A stretch of 64,000 nt of DNA from the NCBI GenBank assembly GCA_021234155.1, contig JAJEKV010000060.1, positions 4,140,451 to 4,204,450 of the forward strand, written 5' to 3'. The notes below the pieces were generated by a model, which ran no database searches, was not told the DNA's origin, and saw nothing but the letters and a program-made list of their open reading frames with translations. Made by a program: the position numbers and the translations under genes. Of this stretch, positions 22,284 through 33,878 are shown one piece after another. This DNA comes from Isoetes taiwanensis. Lineage: Eukaryota > Streptophyta > Lycopodiopsida > Isoetales > Isoetaceae. Positions within the stretch are counted from its first letter, which is position 1. Each line of letters starts with the position of its first letter.

Positions 22284-22738
22284 TTTTCTGTGAGATGGAT
22301 CCAAGCGGAGAGACCGGGTAGATCAAGGCGGAGATGAGCGGCTTCTAGGTTAAAAGAATTCTGAATGCATTTTCGGGTTTAAAGAATTTGCCATTAAGAC
22401 TGGCGAATGGGCAGGAGAAAACAACAAAGGGCAATTGAAACAGAGAATTCTCCCAGCCTTGAAGAATTCTGTCAACTTCGCCAACAATTCTTGTTCAAAT
22501 CTCCTCCAATCCCTTCACCAACCTCCCAGCATCAGAATTCAGGAATTAACCTCCCAGTACAGTCAAATTTTGAAGACTCTACCTCCCAGAAAAGCCTGTA
22601 ACAGTAAGTGCTGTAAGTGCTTTAAGTGCTTTAAGTGCTGTGGCAGCAGAATTCAGAACATGCTAAAGACAACCAAAAAAAAGGGAAAATACCTTTTGAT
22701 CCTGCAGTTTGCATCCATTATACTTCATCCATTACCTT
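22284..22738. repeat. Gap between genes D and C with AAGTGCT array and partial duplication of the D intron
   Basis: Sequence 22560-22735 repeats, in diverged form, 23390-23610 (end of exon 5, last intron and start of exon 4 of gene D). Shared words are ACCTCCCAGAA, AAGTGCTGTAAGTGCTTTAA, AATACCTTTTGAT and GCAGTTTGCATCCATT. An AAGTGCT array of four or five units with 10-bp spacing lies at 22605-22645. No separate gene is seen. Confidence 0.75.
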
Positions 22739-23431
22739 CTATGAGGTAGTTGGAATACTACTCATGATTTGTTGGCAAGTGTCTTCATCCATGGTATACA
22801 TGTTAGAGTCATCTTCATCCAGATACATGTCAAACTTTGACAGTCTTACAAGATGGCTATAAACACTTGCCTCAGGTTTGTCCTCCATCAGCTCAAAATT
22901 TAGACTACCTGGAATTTGTTTGTAATAAAGTCCCGAGACAATAACTTCTTCTACCCCAAACACATTCCCCCATCCATCCTTATAATTTTCTAGCAAAGTA
23001 TTCTTTTGCTTCATTACACCTAAGCACATAAAAATCTACCCCTTCTTCATTACCTTCTTCAAAGATTTACTGAAAAAATTATCCCCCACTTCTATCATGG
23101 AACTCATTACATCATCTTCATCCTCTTCTTCTTCCTCAATATCAAACTCGGCCTCTTCTTCATTTTCAATGTTGTCACCTGTATTCCTAGGCTCCTTTAA
23201 CCTCAACTCACTGTTCTCCCAATCACCAATTCGACTCACATACACACATTTATCCCACTTGAATTGAATGCAATAGTTGCAAAAGCATGACAATGGTCTA
23301 TAAGCTACCTTCAAAGAGTTTTCCTTGTCACATGGCCTGATCACGGTGAATCTTTGTTGTTCCCTTCAAGGTATGGCATTCAATTCTTTCAGATCATCAA
23401 TGTTTGAAGACTCCACCTCCCAGAATAACCT

Positions 23432-23472
23432 GTAACATCAAGTGCTGTAAGTGCTTTAAGTGCTTTGGACCA
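23432..23472. repeat. AAGTGCT array in last intron of gene D, copy 1
   Basis: AAGTGCTGTAAGTGCTTTAA followed by GTGCTTTGG gives three units at 10-bp spacing. It lies inside the intron between exons 5 and 4 (23430-23515) and has the same motif as the subterminal arrays. Confidence 0.8.
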
Positions 23473-23987
23473 GTAATTCAACCTTGTCTAAAAACAACAA
23501 AAAAAGGAATAATACCTTTTGATATCATTATCGATGGATGATTTTGAAAGTACAATTGGAGAAAATTAACAACCTCATGTGCACCTTTGCAGTTTGCATC
23601 CATTGTACTTCATTTGCTCTTGAGTTAGTACCCTCTTTATAAGCGGCACCAAAGACCATCATGCTCACCTTTGCCATGTGAGCTAGCAAAAAAATTCCAT
23701 AGGAGATCCTTACCCTTTCTCCCATAAAATCTACCAAGAAAATGGAATGGTCTTGAAGACTTGAACTGTGAAGAACAGCCATCACTCCAAAATACATGTT
23801 TCTTATATTCAATTCCAATACTTTGCAACCAATCAGCATGCATTTGTAGACAATGTTGGACAAATTCTGTGTCATGTGTTTTGTCATCACTAATATAGAA
23901 ATGAGTCTCCTTCACAATACCTTTGAGAGTTTGTTTTCTCTTCTCCTTGGCCGAGTCCTTGTTCTTCTTGTTCAAGCTCTCTTCCTC

Positions 23988-24070
23988 TCTCAACAAGGTT
24001 GCGTATTAAACGGGAGCAAATCATTGAAACGGGAGCAAAAGGAATATTCCTTAAAGATTCCTCTTTTTTT
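23988..24070 (+). repeat. Left TSD (TCTC) and terminal inverted repeat of inner element
   Basis: TCTC lies at 23988-23991 and the terminal repeat starts at 23992. The similarity with the inverted right end (35690-35757) extends in patches past 60 bases (AAACGGGAG, TTTAAAGATTCC-like), so the TIR is long and imperfect. Confidence 0.85.
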
Positions 24071-24360
24071 TAAAAAAAAGAGAGCTAAAATGAGGTAAAA
24101 AAATTTATTTTGGTTATAAAATTGCATTTTGACCCCCCCAAAATCACTCATTTTTTTGTGCAAAGAGAAAATTGACTATGTCAAAGTGACACTTTTCCTA
24201 ACAGCTAGAATTTATCTGAAGTGTGTTTTTAGAGAAAACCACTAATTTAAGTGTACATCCTACACAATATTTTGTTAGCTCGGATTATATTCCAGAAATG
24301 ATACTTTTAAATTACAATGAATCATTTTTTAATGATATAATATTTTAAAGTACCAAAATT

Positions 24361-24505
24361 GTAATCCGGAATACGCTTTTACTATTCGAGGATAACAGAA
24401 GTGTATTCCGGAATACATTTTTGCTTTTCTTGAAAGCCAAAGTGTATTCCAGAATACACTTTTGGTTTTGCTCGAAATCCAAAGTGTATTCCGGAATACA
24501 CTTTT
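24361..24505. repeat. Left subterminal palindromes of inner element
   Basis: Four copies of a self-complementary motif, GTGTATTCCGGAATACAC or a close variant (ATTCCAGAAT), lie at about 24361, 24401, 24441 and 24483, spaced about 40 bases and followed by TTTT(T)G. Two further copies are at 24849-24882. They mirror the set at 35010-35260. Confidence 0.88.
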
Positions 24506-24753
24506 GTTGTACAAGTTTTTGAGACTCAACAATGATCTTGCAATTTTCCGGGTTTTCTGGGTTTTCGGCATTTTCAATGACCGTGCAATTTTTTTGTTTC
24601 TATTGATTTGAATGTCCTTGCGATTTTTTTTTTTGTTTTTATGAGGGGATAAGGAACAAAGTTCTAAATAATGAAAAGATAAGCAAAAGGGAAAAACAAA
24701 CCAACAACCTTTCAATTTTGAGAACCTTTCAATTTTTCTTAAAAGAGGTATTG

Positions 24754-24841
24754 AGGATACTGGATCGTGGTTAAAAAAAAAGGGGTTACTGGATCGTGGT
24801 TCAAAAAAAAGTGGGATACTAGATCATGGTTCAAAAAAAAA
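24754..24841. repeat. Roughly 29-bp tandem repeat, three copies
   Basis: TACTGGATCGTGGTT followed by eight or nine A and a short G-rich spacer occurs three times; the third copy reads TACTAGATCATGGTT. Confidence 0.88.
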
Positions 24842-24885
24842 CAAGGAAATGTATTCCGGAATACGTTTATTCCAGAATAGGTTTT

Positions 24886-25608
24886 TTTTTTTCAGAGGGA
24901 CAGAGACGTGTTTTTTCTGCAGAATTTGCTCCGACGATCTTTCTCTAGAAACCTCGAGCTCACGTTTCAGTGTGGCCATGGCTTTGGTATGGGTTTTACC
25001 TACATGGTGAGCTAGGGCGCTGGCTACAACAATTAAACAAGGACACAAATATTTTTTACATCAGGATTCTGCTTACCATGTCGCCTCCCTTAGATGCGGA
25101 TTTTTTGCCATACCCAGCTCTGGCAGCACCTCTCTGGCGGGTGATCTTTGTCTGCAAGGGAGGTCTGTGCTTGTTCTATTTTATAATTTTCGTGATTTAC
25201 ATATGTTGGTTCAGGATGTTGGTTTTGTTGGTTTTTGATGTTGCTGCACCTTTTTCTCTTTGTTATTTGGGCCAGAGCATGGGAGGCCACAGCCAGACAG
25301 TTCTGGATATCAAAGACTTGAGTTTTTGGGTGCTCTGATCTCCAATCAGAGCATCATAGCTCTAGGGATCATTATTTTCATGTGGCATCATTGTAGGCAT
25401 TATTGTCTTCGTTGTTTTTGTGTCCTTGGTTGAGAACAGGCATCATTGTTTTCATGTTGTTCTTTGGGTCATTACCATGGTGAAACTGAGAAATAATTTG
25501 ATGTGGCCAATCCTGCTATGGAGCCACAATCAGGCCAACGCTCTAAAGACGATGAGCTCTTGTTCTTTTTGTATCCTGGGCTGTTTATAACTAACTACTA
25601 GGTTGCAG
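24886..25608. other. Inner-element DNA before the LIP1 exons; no gene seen
   Basis: No lipoyl synthase N-terminal exon (the radical-SAM Cys motif region) could be found here. The stretch just before 25608 is intron-like and ends in the acceptor GGTTGCAG. The captured gene fragment therefore begins within an intron. Confidence 0.6.
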
Positions 25609-26335
25609 GAGTTGAAACCACATATTCTAGTTGAATGCCTGGTATCTGACTTCAGAGGAGATTTGGAAGCTGTTGAAACTATTTCCATGTCAGGGCTTGA
25701 TGTTTTTGCTCATAATATTGAGACAGTCAAACGACTGCAACGAAGTGTGAGGGATTCTCGTGCAGGGTAGATTGAACAATTTTATTTGCTTCATTTTCAC
25801 ATTCAAGGGAACTGAGTATTTGGTTTGCCAGCTTCAATTAATGATATTGAGACCATTGCAGGTATGACCAAAGTTTAAGAGTTCTCAGACATGCAAAAGA
25901 TGCGAAAGAGGGAATGATAACAAAATCTTCTATAATGCTAGGACTCGGAGAATCAGATAATGAAATCAAACAGACAATGCAAGATCTCCGAGCCGTGGGT
26001 GTAGACATTCTTACCCTTGGGCAGTATTTGCAGGTCAGTTGTGGTTTCTTATAATCCTTAAACATCTTTTAGCTTTTACATCAATAATACTTAAACTAAT
26101 GATTGTCGCAATGTTAACTGTAATGGAATTTGCATTGTTGTGGCAGCCAACTCCATTGCACTTGACTGTTAAGGAGTACGTCAGTCCATAAAAGTTCAAC
26201 TTCTGGAGAGAATATGGACAGTTTGTAGGCTTTCGATACGTTGCGAGTGGCCCATTAGTACGAGAGTCACTGATCATTTGCGTTTTATGTTAATGGGCAT
26301 TCTTAAGCTTTCTTCTCAAACTAATGTTTAAGGAT

Positions 26336-26344
26336 GTTCCTCGA
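26336..26344 (+). repeat. LINE target-site duplication, left
   Basis: GTTCCTCGA here is repeated at 33795-33803 directly after the poly(A). Confidence 0.9.
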
Positions 26345-26675
26345 ATACTCGTTTGTACCAAGCTCAGTGGAATTTGAGGTAGAAATTGTGGACTCTTGGC
26401 TTCAGGAATTCGTGGGGAAAAAAGAAATCTCTGCTACTGGAATCTTTCATGTGCATTGTGGGTGGAGTGATTCGAAAATTGTGGTTAAGGTGTATCCCGA
26501 GCAATGATTCATCCTTTAGTGTGGCTCCCCTTAGTTTTGGCTTTGAGTGTGGCTTTCCATATACGTAATTTTAATTACCTTTCGTCTCCCCTTCCTTTTT
26601 GCCCTTTGTTGCTCCCTCCCCGCTATTTCGCACATGTTCAATCTGCTTTTGTAGTTTCCACCTGGTTCTTTCTAG

Positions 26676-28767
26676 ATGGCTCTTATAAACAAAAATTACC
26701 CTAAATTTCTTTCTATTCTTCACGCCTTTGCCGATCTTGAGCCCTCCGACCGCTCCGATCTTCTCAAGCAACTAAGGTCCTTTCAAGAAAACCCAAAAAA
26801 TGTCATTTTCTTTGGTGATTTTGCTAACTCCTTAATTGAACAGTCTTTCCATGGATCCTTTGTCTCCCAAAGTGCCATGTTGGGATAATTTATCCAAGGA
26901 CCCGATTATAGAGGCCAATTACCATGCATGGATCCGGTCAGTCAAGTACCTCTACCCTATGGTGATAAACGGTCCTGAACAAAGAAAAATTTCCGCACAA
27001 ATTCTTCACAAATGCTCTCGGAACAATTCGATCCTTCAATCCTGCTTTCAAAGCCATGAAATCGCTACTTTTAAAGGTATTTCGTTGGACCTTCCCTCTG
27101 TTCATGCAAAACTGATTTCTTTTCATGACTCCTACTGTTATTGTCAAAATCAATAAGCATGGTATTAAACTTGATAAACTATGGGCCTTTTGTTTGAACC
27201 TTCACAAAGAAATTCTTATCAATGCCGTATTGGCTACAATCCCCATATGTTATGATCGAATGTGGCAACAAAAGATCCGCCAACCTCATTACTAAATCGA
27301 GGTCCTTTAACTCGAGTCCTTTCAACTCACCTTTCTAAAGTGGGATCCCAAATTTGAGGTTGCCAATTTGGATAATCTTTGTGTAGCCTCCACCACGCTT
27401 CATGGTTTGAATCCTATCTTTGGAATGAGGACTGCCTCAAACGCTCTTTGGCTCCATTGGATCTTACATTTGCAATTTTTCGCCATATAGACCTCCCAAA
27501 TCCTTTGTCCAAATTGATATATCCAAAGATGTCCCCTCCAAATTCCTTTCCTTGATGTTTTTGGTCAAAAAGCCTCCCTCTCTCTTAGATGGGCTGGTCC
27601 GCCTCCTCATTGTCAAAAGCAGAGGGGCCAGGCACTTACGGTATGATTCTTGCAAGGAGAATTCACCTTCCACGAAATGGATATAAGTTATCGACCGATG
27701 GTAAGGGAGTCAATAAGCAAGTCAAACAAAGAAGTCACCCGACAAGTCAATCCTAAGGAAAACAACAAACAGATGGGCTTGAGGGTCGGCACAAAATGCA
27801 ATTACCTTGTGCACCGGTTTCTATTTGTGACTCTCTCAATAACAATAAGAACATTGGTCCTTCAAGCATCTTATCCAAGGACAAAGACTTTCAAAGGACC
27901 AAAGTCAATGGTAGTTATAAAAGGATTCGAGAAAGAAAAATCGAAAAGACCCCCGGCCTCATATTGATATGACCGGGATGCACCTCTGTTAGACATCAAC
28001 CCCAAAAGGAACTTCAAAAGGGTTCTCGGCAAGTTAAGGTGCTCTACAATGCTGGACCATCAGCTAATGGCATCAACAAGGTCAACAGTCTACACGATAC
28101 TTTGAACAAAATCATTTTAGATGCCAAAAACCTAAACACCAACAATAAGAGTTCACACCATTTGAACTCTAACAGGGGTAAGAGTAGTTCATTAATCAAG
28201 AAAGGCAGTCATGAAGAGGTCTTAAAACAGGTCTCTATGACCAATGATCAGCTCCTTTGTGAGGTAATTGACCCAAAGGATACTTTGGTTGAAATGGTGC
28301 CTGCTCCAATTCCTGCTTCTGCAAGTGATAAAGATTTTTCTAAATCAAAGGAGAGGACCGTAGTCTTATGCAATATTGAAGATTCAAGGGACAACACCAA
28401 AAATCTAAGTGGTAACACCAATCAATTTCAGGTATTGGCTAACCTTAATTCTGAGATAGATTTGGATGTACTATTGGGCAATTCCTATATTGATCCACTC
28501 AACCATTCCCAATCTCCTTTTATTGATCTCTCTCCAGCCTCTGATCCCTTTCGTCCTCCACCATCCCTCATAGACAGTAATATTGCTGAGCAATTAGCTT
28601 CCTTGCAAGAGGGTCTTTGCTCTCAATCACAGCAAGCATACCATATTATGGAGGATGAGATTGTGCAAGATACTCCAGAAAGAGAGCTGGTGAGTTTTGA
28701 ACATGATCAGGATAATTATGAAGAAATTTACAAGAAAGAGGACTCCAAAGAAATTGATTACTCATGA
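26676..28767 (+). CDS. LINE ORF1 (gag-like nucleic-acid-binding protein), frame-broken
   Basis: ORF1 of plant L1 elements codes an RNA-binding protein that packages the transcript. ATG at 26676 starts MALINKNYPKFLSILHAF and stays open for 70 codons. The sense then continues in other frames through PCWDNLSKDPIIEANYHAWI, LWAFCLNLHKEILINAVLAT and VQIDISKDVPSKFLSLMF. A degenerate zinc-knuckle-like stretch (WAGPPPHCQK, HLRYDSCKE) lies near 27595-27660. The final frame 28039-28767 is open and acidic and ends at TGA. The order of globular region, knuckle and Ser/Asp-rich tail fits plant L1 ORF1, but I am not certain of the N-terminal domain. At least three frame breaks are present. Confidence 0.65.
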
Positions 28768-29173
28768 GGTGGTCACTGAACTATCGTGTCAGGTTTTCTC
28801 TCCTCCTTGTCATAATCATTTGGAGACTACTAATTTTAATTGTGATCTTCCCCGCTAGCATAAATGAAATGTTTGAATTCATTCCCCGTGGGGCTTCATG
28901 TCGTCGATGATATGGAAATTGATAAGGAAAAACGGGAGGGAGATAAATACCTAGGCTGAGTGTCCTCATAAAGAAGATACTTCTAGACATGCCTCAGCTC
29001 GTGAAGGAAAACTGGCCAAAGCTAAAAAGTTTGATACTCCCCTGTCTGAACTCATAAACTTGCATAATACACCTGCTGCCAACACTAGAAGTAAAGCTAG
29101 AAAGGGGAAAGGGAAAAAGAAAAGATATTAACCTTTATCCTAGCTTCTTCTCTTCTGATCTTGTAAGTTGTCC

Positions 29174-32100
29174 ATGAAGATCATATCCTGGAATGTTAGG
29201 GGTATTAAAGGCCCAATCAAAAGAAGACGTGCCATCTCCCCTTTTAGGAATTATAACTCGATATAATTATGTTTGCAGAAGTTAAGCTTCCCAAATTTGA
29301 AATCTCCAACCTTGGAGATTGGATTTACCCCGGAGCCTCTTCCACCTGGATTGAGGCCTCTGGTAGAAGTGGAGGTATTATCATGATATGGAAAAATCTG
29401 AAACATCTCTCTTTCCATAACTCCCCCTCTAAGATGTGGCAAGCTGTCATTTTCCAGTTACAAGATTCCACATTTGGAGTTATCAATGTTTATGCTTCCA
29501 CCAACCCAAAAGAAAGAGAGGTTCTTTGGTCTGAAATTAAAGATTGGATGCATGCTAATCCTATATTGGACTGGATTATGGGGGGGACTTTAATAATACT
29601 CCCTCTTGGAATATGAAGCTTGGCAACCATCTCAATATGTCTACAGTGGAGAGATCTAACTGGGACTCTTTTATCTCAGACACTTCCTTATTTTATGTGC
29701 CTTCCTCTACTGCTTCCTTTACTTGGTCTAATAAGCAAAAAGGGACAAAAGAGTTTATTGTACCCTAGATGCATTTTTTGTGTGTAGTCCAACCTCATCC
29801 CTTTGGGATAATTGCTATGTCACTAGTGATGAAGGAAATATTGTATCAGATCATCAGCCTCAATTTTTATGTACTAAGCAGCTGACTCAAACTCCCAGGG
29901 ATGGTAATGTATCTTATAAATTTAACTGTGCTCTTCTAGAAAATGACTCCTTTATTAGAGATTTCAAAGATTTCTATCTCAATATCCCTGATGAGGGTAA
30001 TCGGCATCAATGAAAAGATTCTATAGCAAAATCAAGAAGGTCAAGAGTTGGATTAAAGGTTGGTCTAAAAGCAAACATTTGGCCAAAATCAATGAAAAAG
30101 AGCAATTGCTTGCCAAGATGAGGGATATTAGATCTCTCCTTCAAGAAGATCCTCACAATCTTAATCTTCATATAGGAGAGGAACTTCTAGAAAATTACCT
30201 AAAAAGTGTTGAGGAAATTGAGGCCAAGAGCTCTTCTATCAAATGTAAGATTAAATTTAATAAGGACATGGACTATGGTAGCTCCAGTTTCTTCTTCAAA
30301 ATGGCTAAAGTCAGACTTCTTAGAAATGCTATCACTCAAGTTCAGACTGACACTGGAATATCTCTGAATGACTCCAAGCTTATTAAATCTTTCTTCCAAG
30401 AGAACTATGCCACCCTTTTTTCCAAAACTCCAGCTCAGCAAATTGACCTAGTCAAGGAAAGGAAATTTCTTGACTGTCTTTGGATGTGATCATTCCATCT
30501 TCTATGGATAATATGGATGATTCTATTGTGACTCCCCCTGGAGAAGATGAGATTTTCAAGGTTCTCAAATCCTTTGGCAGAGGCAAGTCCCCTGGTCCTG
30601 ATGGCCTTCCTAGTGAATTCTATGTTCACTTTTGGGATATTCTTAAACATGATATAATTTCCATGGTTTCAGGTTTTTGGGGGGCCAATTTCTTACATCC
30701 TTCAATCTCTGCTGGTTTTATCTCCCTCATACCTAAAGTGGATAACCCATCTACTTTCTCAGATTGGAGGCCGATCTCTTTAACCAATACCTCTTATAAG
30801 ATATGTGCCAAGATAATTGCAAATAGAATCAATGCATTTCTGCAGAAGAACATATCTCTCTATCAGTCAGCCTTTCTTCCTAATAGATTTATCTTGGACA
30901 ACTATATCACTGCTATGGAAGGTCTTCACTGGAATAGCATCTCCAAACAAAATTGTGTGCTCCTCAAACTTGATTTTAAGAGAGCATTTGATACAGTGAG
31001 ATGGGATTTTCTTGATCTTGCTCTCTCAAAGTTTGGGTTTCATCCTAAGTTAAGGCTTCTTATTCATGGTTTGAATTCTTTCTCTAATTCTGCTGTCATT
31101 ATCAATGGCTCCCCCACCCAATTCTTTCCTCTTGCTAGAGGAGGACAAGGTTGCCCCCTAGCCCCCTACTTATTCTTGATAGTAGCTGAAATGCTCACAA
31201 AGGCTGTTCTTCATTTCAAAGAGCTTGGGATGATTAAAGGTCTCAAATTGCCAAATAGTGATGAGTCCCTAACTCTATCCCAGTATGCTGATGATACCTT
31301 TGCCTTTTTAGATCTTTGATATATCTAACATTGACTTCTTTCTTGACATTATCAAGCAATTTTCAGCTGCTTCTGGGGTCCACCTAAACTTGGCTAAATG
31401 TGTGATCATTGGTGATAATATTCAGCCAAACTTTGCTAATCTCAAGGTTGTTAATACTCATCATGCCTCTACTCTTTTAGGTATGCCTTTGTCTCTCAAT
31501 CCTAATCTCAAAGGCCTCTGGCAGCCTATAATTGACAGAATAAGGAAAAAGCTAAATAATTTCAGAGGTGGTTTGTCCTTTGCTGGTAGATCTATTATTG
31601 CAAACTCTGTCCTGGCCAGCACTCACATTTACTTTTCCTCTGCTTTAGTGGCCCCTAAGTCTATCTATTCCGAGATTGAAAAGATTATCAGAAAGTTCAT
31701 TTGGAAAGGCTCCCATCTAGTTGGATGGAATTATGTTTCCAGGCCTAAAAAACATGGTGGTCTTGGCTGCAAGGATCTTTATTTACAAGCCTGTGCTCTG
31801 GCTGGTAAATACATTTGGAAATCCTTCATGAATAGTGCTGGTCCATCCTCTCATTTTATCAGATACTGGCTTTCTTGCTCTCACCTGGTTGGCCATCCTA
31901 CAATTGAGCATATTTTACCTGATTCCTGTTTTAATGTTCTTCAGGCTGGTGCAAATACTTCCCCTCTTATGAGAAACTTCATTATGGCTTGGAATAAGGT
32001 GCAATCTGCCTATGTATATGAGGATCCTCATGATCTTAACTTGCAAATGACTATTTTCTGGAATCCAATTCTAAAGAATCATCCTAGTAAGACTCTTGCC

Positions 32101-33009
32101 TTGAGACATTCTAGAATTTATAAGAAATGGTCTGACTATGGCCTCCTTTTCCTTGGTGACCTATATATGAACAACAAACTCATCTCTTGGACCAATCTGA
32201 AAAACTTAGTTCATGGCACTTCTAGTGATAAAAAGATCTATTTGCATATTAAGTCTATCCTTCCTCAGACTTGGTTAAATAATATTGTCCCCAAGGCAAC
32301 CAATTGGAGCATTGCAGGTAAGTGTTTATATAAGGTCAGTCAAATCTATTCTGCTATTAGCAATTCTGACAATCATTCCAAAGCTGGTCTCAAATGGTCT
32401 ATCACTATGGAGGAGGCCAAATCTCTATTTCATAATGTCTGGAACTCCTATTGCTTCCCCAAGGTCAACTTCTTTATCTGGTTGTTAGCCAATAAAAGCA
32501 TTCCCAATTTACAACTTCTCTCCCTCAGGAATGACAACATCTCTGCCTTGTGCCAGCTTCATTGTAGTCTGGAGGAAGATCTTGAACACATCTTTATCTG
32601 CCCTAAGCTTAATTCTTTTTGGTCTTGGTTTGATGATAAGCTGGGTCAGTTTTTTCCCAACAGGATCTGTGGAAATTTGCTGTCTTATGTCCAAAATGAT
32701 TGCACTTTTGCTAATACTATCATGTTTATTGCTCTTTGGAATATCTGGAAGGCAAGAAATAGAGTAGTTTATGGCAAAAAGAATTTCTCGATTTTTTGGA
32801 TCAAATTGCATTTTCAACTAGATGTTCAGTCTACTGCTACAGCTCACAAAAGGAAGCAACCTGATAAATATGACAGAAAATGGGATTTGGTTGGTCATTT
32901 CAGGGGGTCTTTTGATTTATTTGTAGCTAACTTCAATGTTATAAATTCTAATGCTGCTTTTGGGGATGATGTTAGCCTACTTGGAGAAATGCAAGAAGAG
33001 CATGGGTGA
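29174..33009 (+). CDS. LINE ORF2: endonuclease and reverse transcriptase, frame-broken
   Basis: ORF2 makes the nick and copies the RNA into the target. ATG at 29174 gives MKIISWNVRGIKGP, the start of an APE-type endonuclease. It continues as MFAEVKLP, WIEASGRSGGIIMIW, GGDFNN (about 29580) and SDHQPQF (29847). Reverse transcriptase: GKSPGPDGLPSEFY, LIPKVDNPSTFSDWRPISL, LKLDFKRAFDTVRWDF, GGQGCPLAPYLF and the catalytic YADD at 31284-31295. After a frame break near 31312 the frame 31390-33009 has the thumb and the zf-RVT region (FHNVWNSYCFPKVNFFIWLL, CSLEEDLEHIFICP). Breaks lie near 29265 (CTCGATA, where TCTGATA is expected), 29600, 29750, 30010, 30485 and 31312. There is no RNase H domain in the frames seen. 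Confidence 0.88.
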
Positions 33010-33794
33010 TTTGGAGGATAATCTGCTCAAAAGGGAAGCTGATCTTGATCTGAAACTATTCTTCAACAAACTCTCTGAAAATGAAGAAAAATTGGACACG
33101 ACTATTGCAAGAATGTTCTGCAGAGAAGTGGTGCAAGTCTACACTATGTTTGATTTCCTCTCCATGTACCACGGATACATGGTGAGGAACAATTCTCAAG
33201 ATTCGGAGAGCGATTACTACACTCCGCAGGCTTTGGGCTGATTTGTTTGGTTCCTTGCTTTGTTTGGTATGTATCGACCTATCTTGCATGGATAGCATTC
33301 TTGAAGCGGACTACTAGCGCTTACACCTTTGGATCTGGCGACTCTTTCTATGCCTTCTTCAACTCTAAGCTTGACTCCCTCTCATTTCGGACCCAAAGTA
33401 GCCTCATCCTTCTATCGACTTCCAATCCAAGTCTGCTAAGACATTTTGCTCAATGGTATCTCCTAATCTTGCGAAATTTTGGTTGATGTTACTTTCGTGT
33501 TTTAACATTAATTACTGGTTGGGGTCAGCGATCTCCACACATTTTTGAAGACTATCTTATTTTTGGAAGACTATTTCTACTCAACAAGTATCTTTTGGCC
33601 AATTCACATCACCTCAGGGTCTAATTTCTGCTACATACTCTTCATACTACACATCACAACATTTTGATGGACGTTTATGTATAAAGATCTTTGATATGCT
33701 TTAATCTGCTGATCAAAGCAGATCTATGTACTGTGTTTCTTGATTAATGGAAAAACTTACTCTTACTCTCAAAAAAAAAAAAAAAAAAAAAAAG
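33010..33794 (+). other. LINE 3' UTR and poly(A) tail
   Basis: This stretch follows the ORF2 stop and ends in 23 A residues (33771-33793) directly before the right target duplication. An open frame at 32951-33241 overlaps the ORF2 end and is not taken as a gene. Confidence 0.8.
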
Positions 33795-33878
33795 GTTCCT
33801 CGACTGCAGGTACGCTCATCTTATAGGGCTGGGGAGTTTTTTGTGGAAAGTATGATTCGGAACGAGAGGAAAAACTGA

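Larger units (their letters stand above)
26345..33794 (+). mobile_element. Full-length L1-type LINE in the last LIP1 intron
   Basis: The element is flanked by a 9-bp target duplication, GTTCCTCGA, at 26336-26344 and 33795-33803. It has a 5' UTR, ORF1, ORF2 (endonuclease, reverse transcriptase, zf-RVT), a 0.76-kb 3' UTR and a 23-base poly(A) (33771-33793). The length is 7,450 bp in the same orientation as LIP1. The right end stops six bases before the splice-acceptor border at 33809. ORF breaks are few, so the insertion is fairly young. Confidence 0.93.
25609..33878 (+). pseudogene. LIP1: Lipoyl synthase, captured 3' exons, last intron holding a LINE
   Basis: Lipoyl synthase is the mitochondrial radical-SAM enzyme that inserts sulfur into octanoyl groups on lipoyl proteins. 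Exons by GT-AG borders: 25609-25766 ([30 protein letters not shown]), 25862-26033 ([40 protein letters not shown]), 26147-26257 (PTPLHLTVKEYVSP, stop, [20 protein letters not shown]) and 33810-33878 (VRSSYRAGEFFVESMIRNER, then KN and TGA). The phases fit. The N-terminal exons with the iron-sulfur cysteines are missing, so it is not a working gene. A TAA at 26189-26191 replaces the Glu codon usual after VSP; it lies in a CAG context and may be a read error. The last intron was about 93 bp before the LINE inserted. Confidence 0.88.

Noticed and set aside
24970-25338. 122-codon frame as the missing LIP1 N-terminus
   Set aside because: No radical-SAM cysteine motif and no similarity to the enzyme; the start is not supported.
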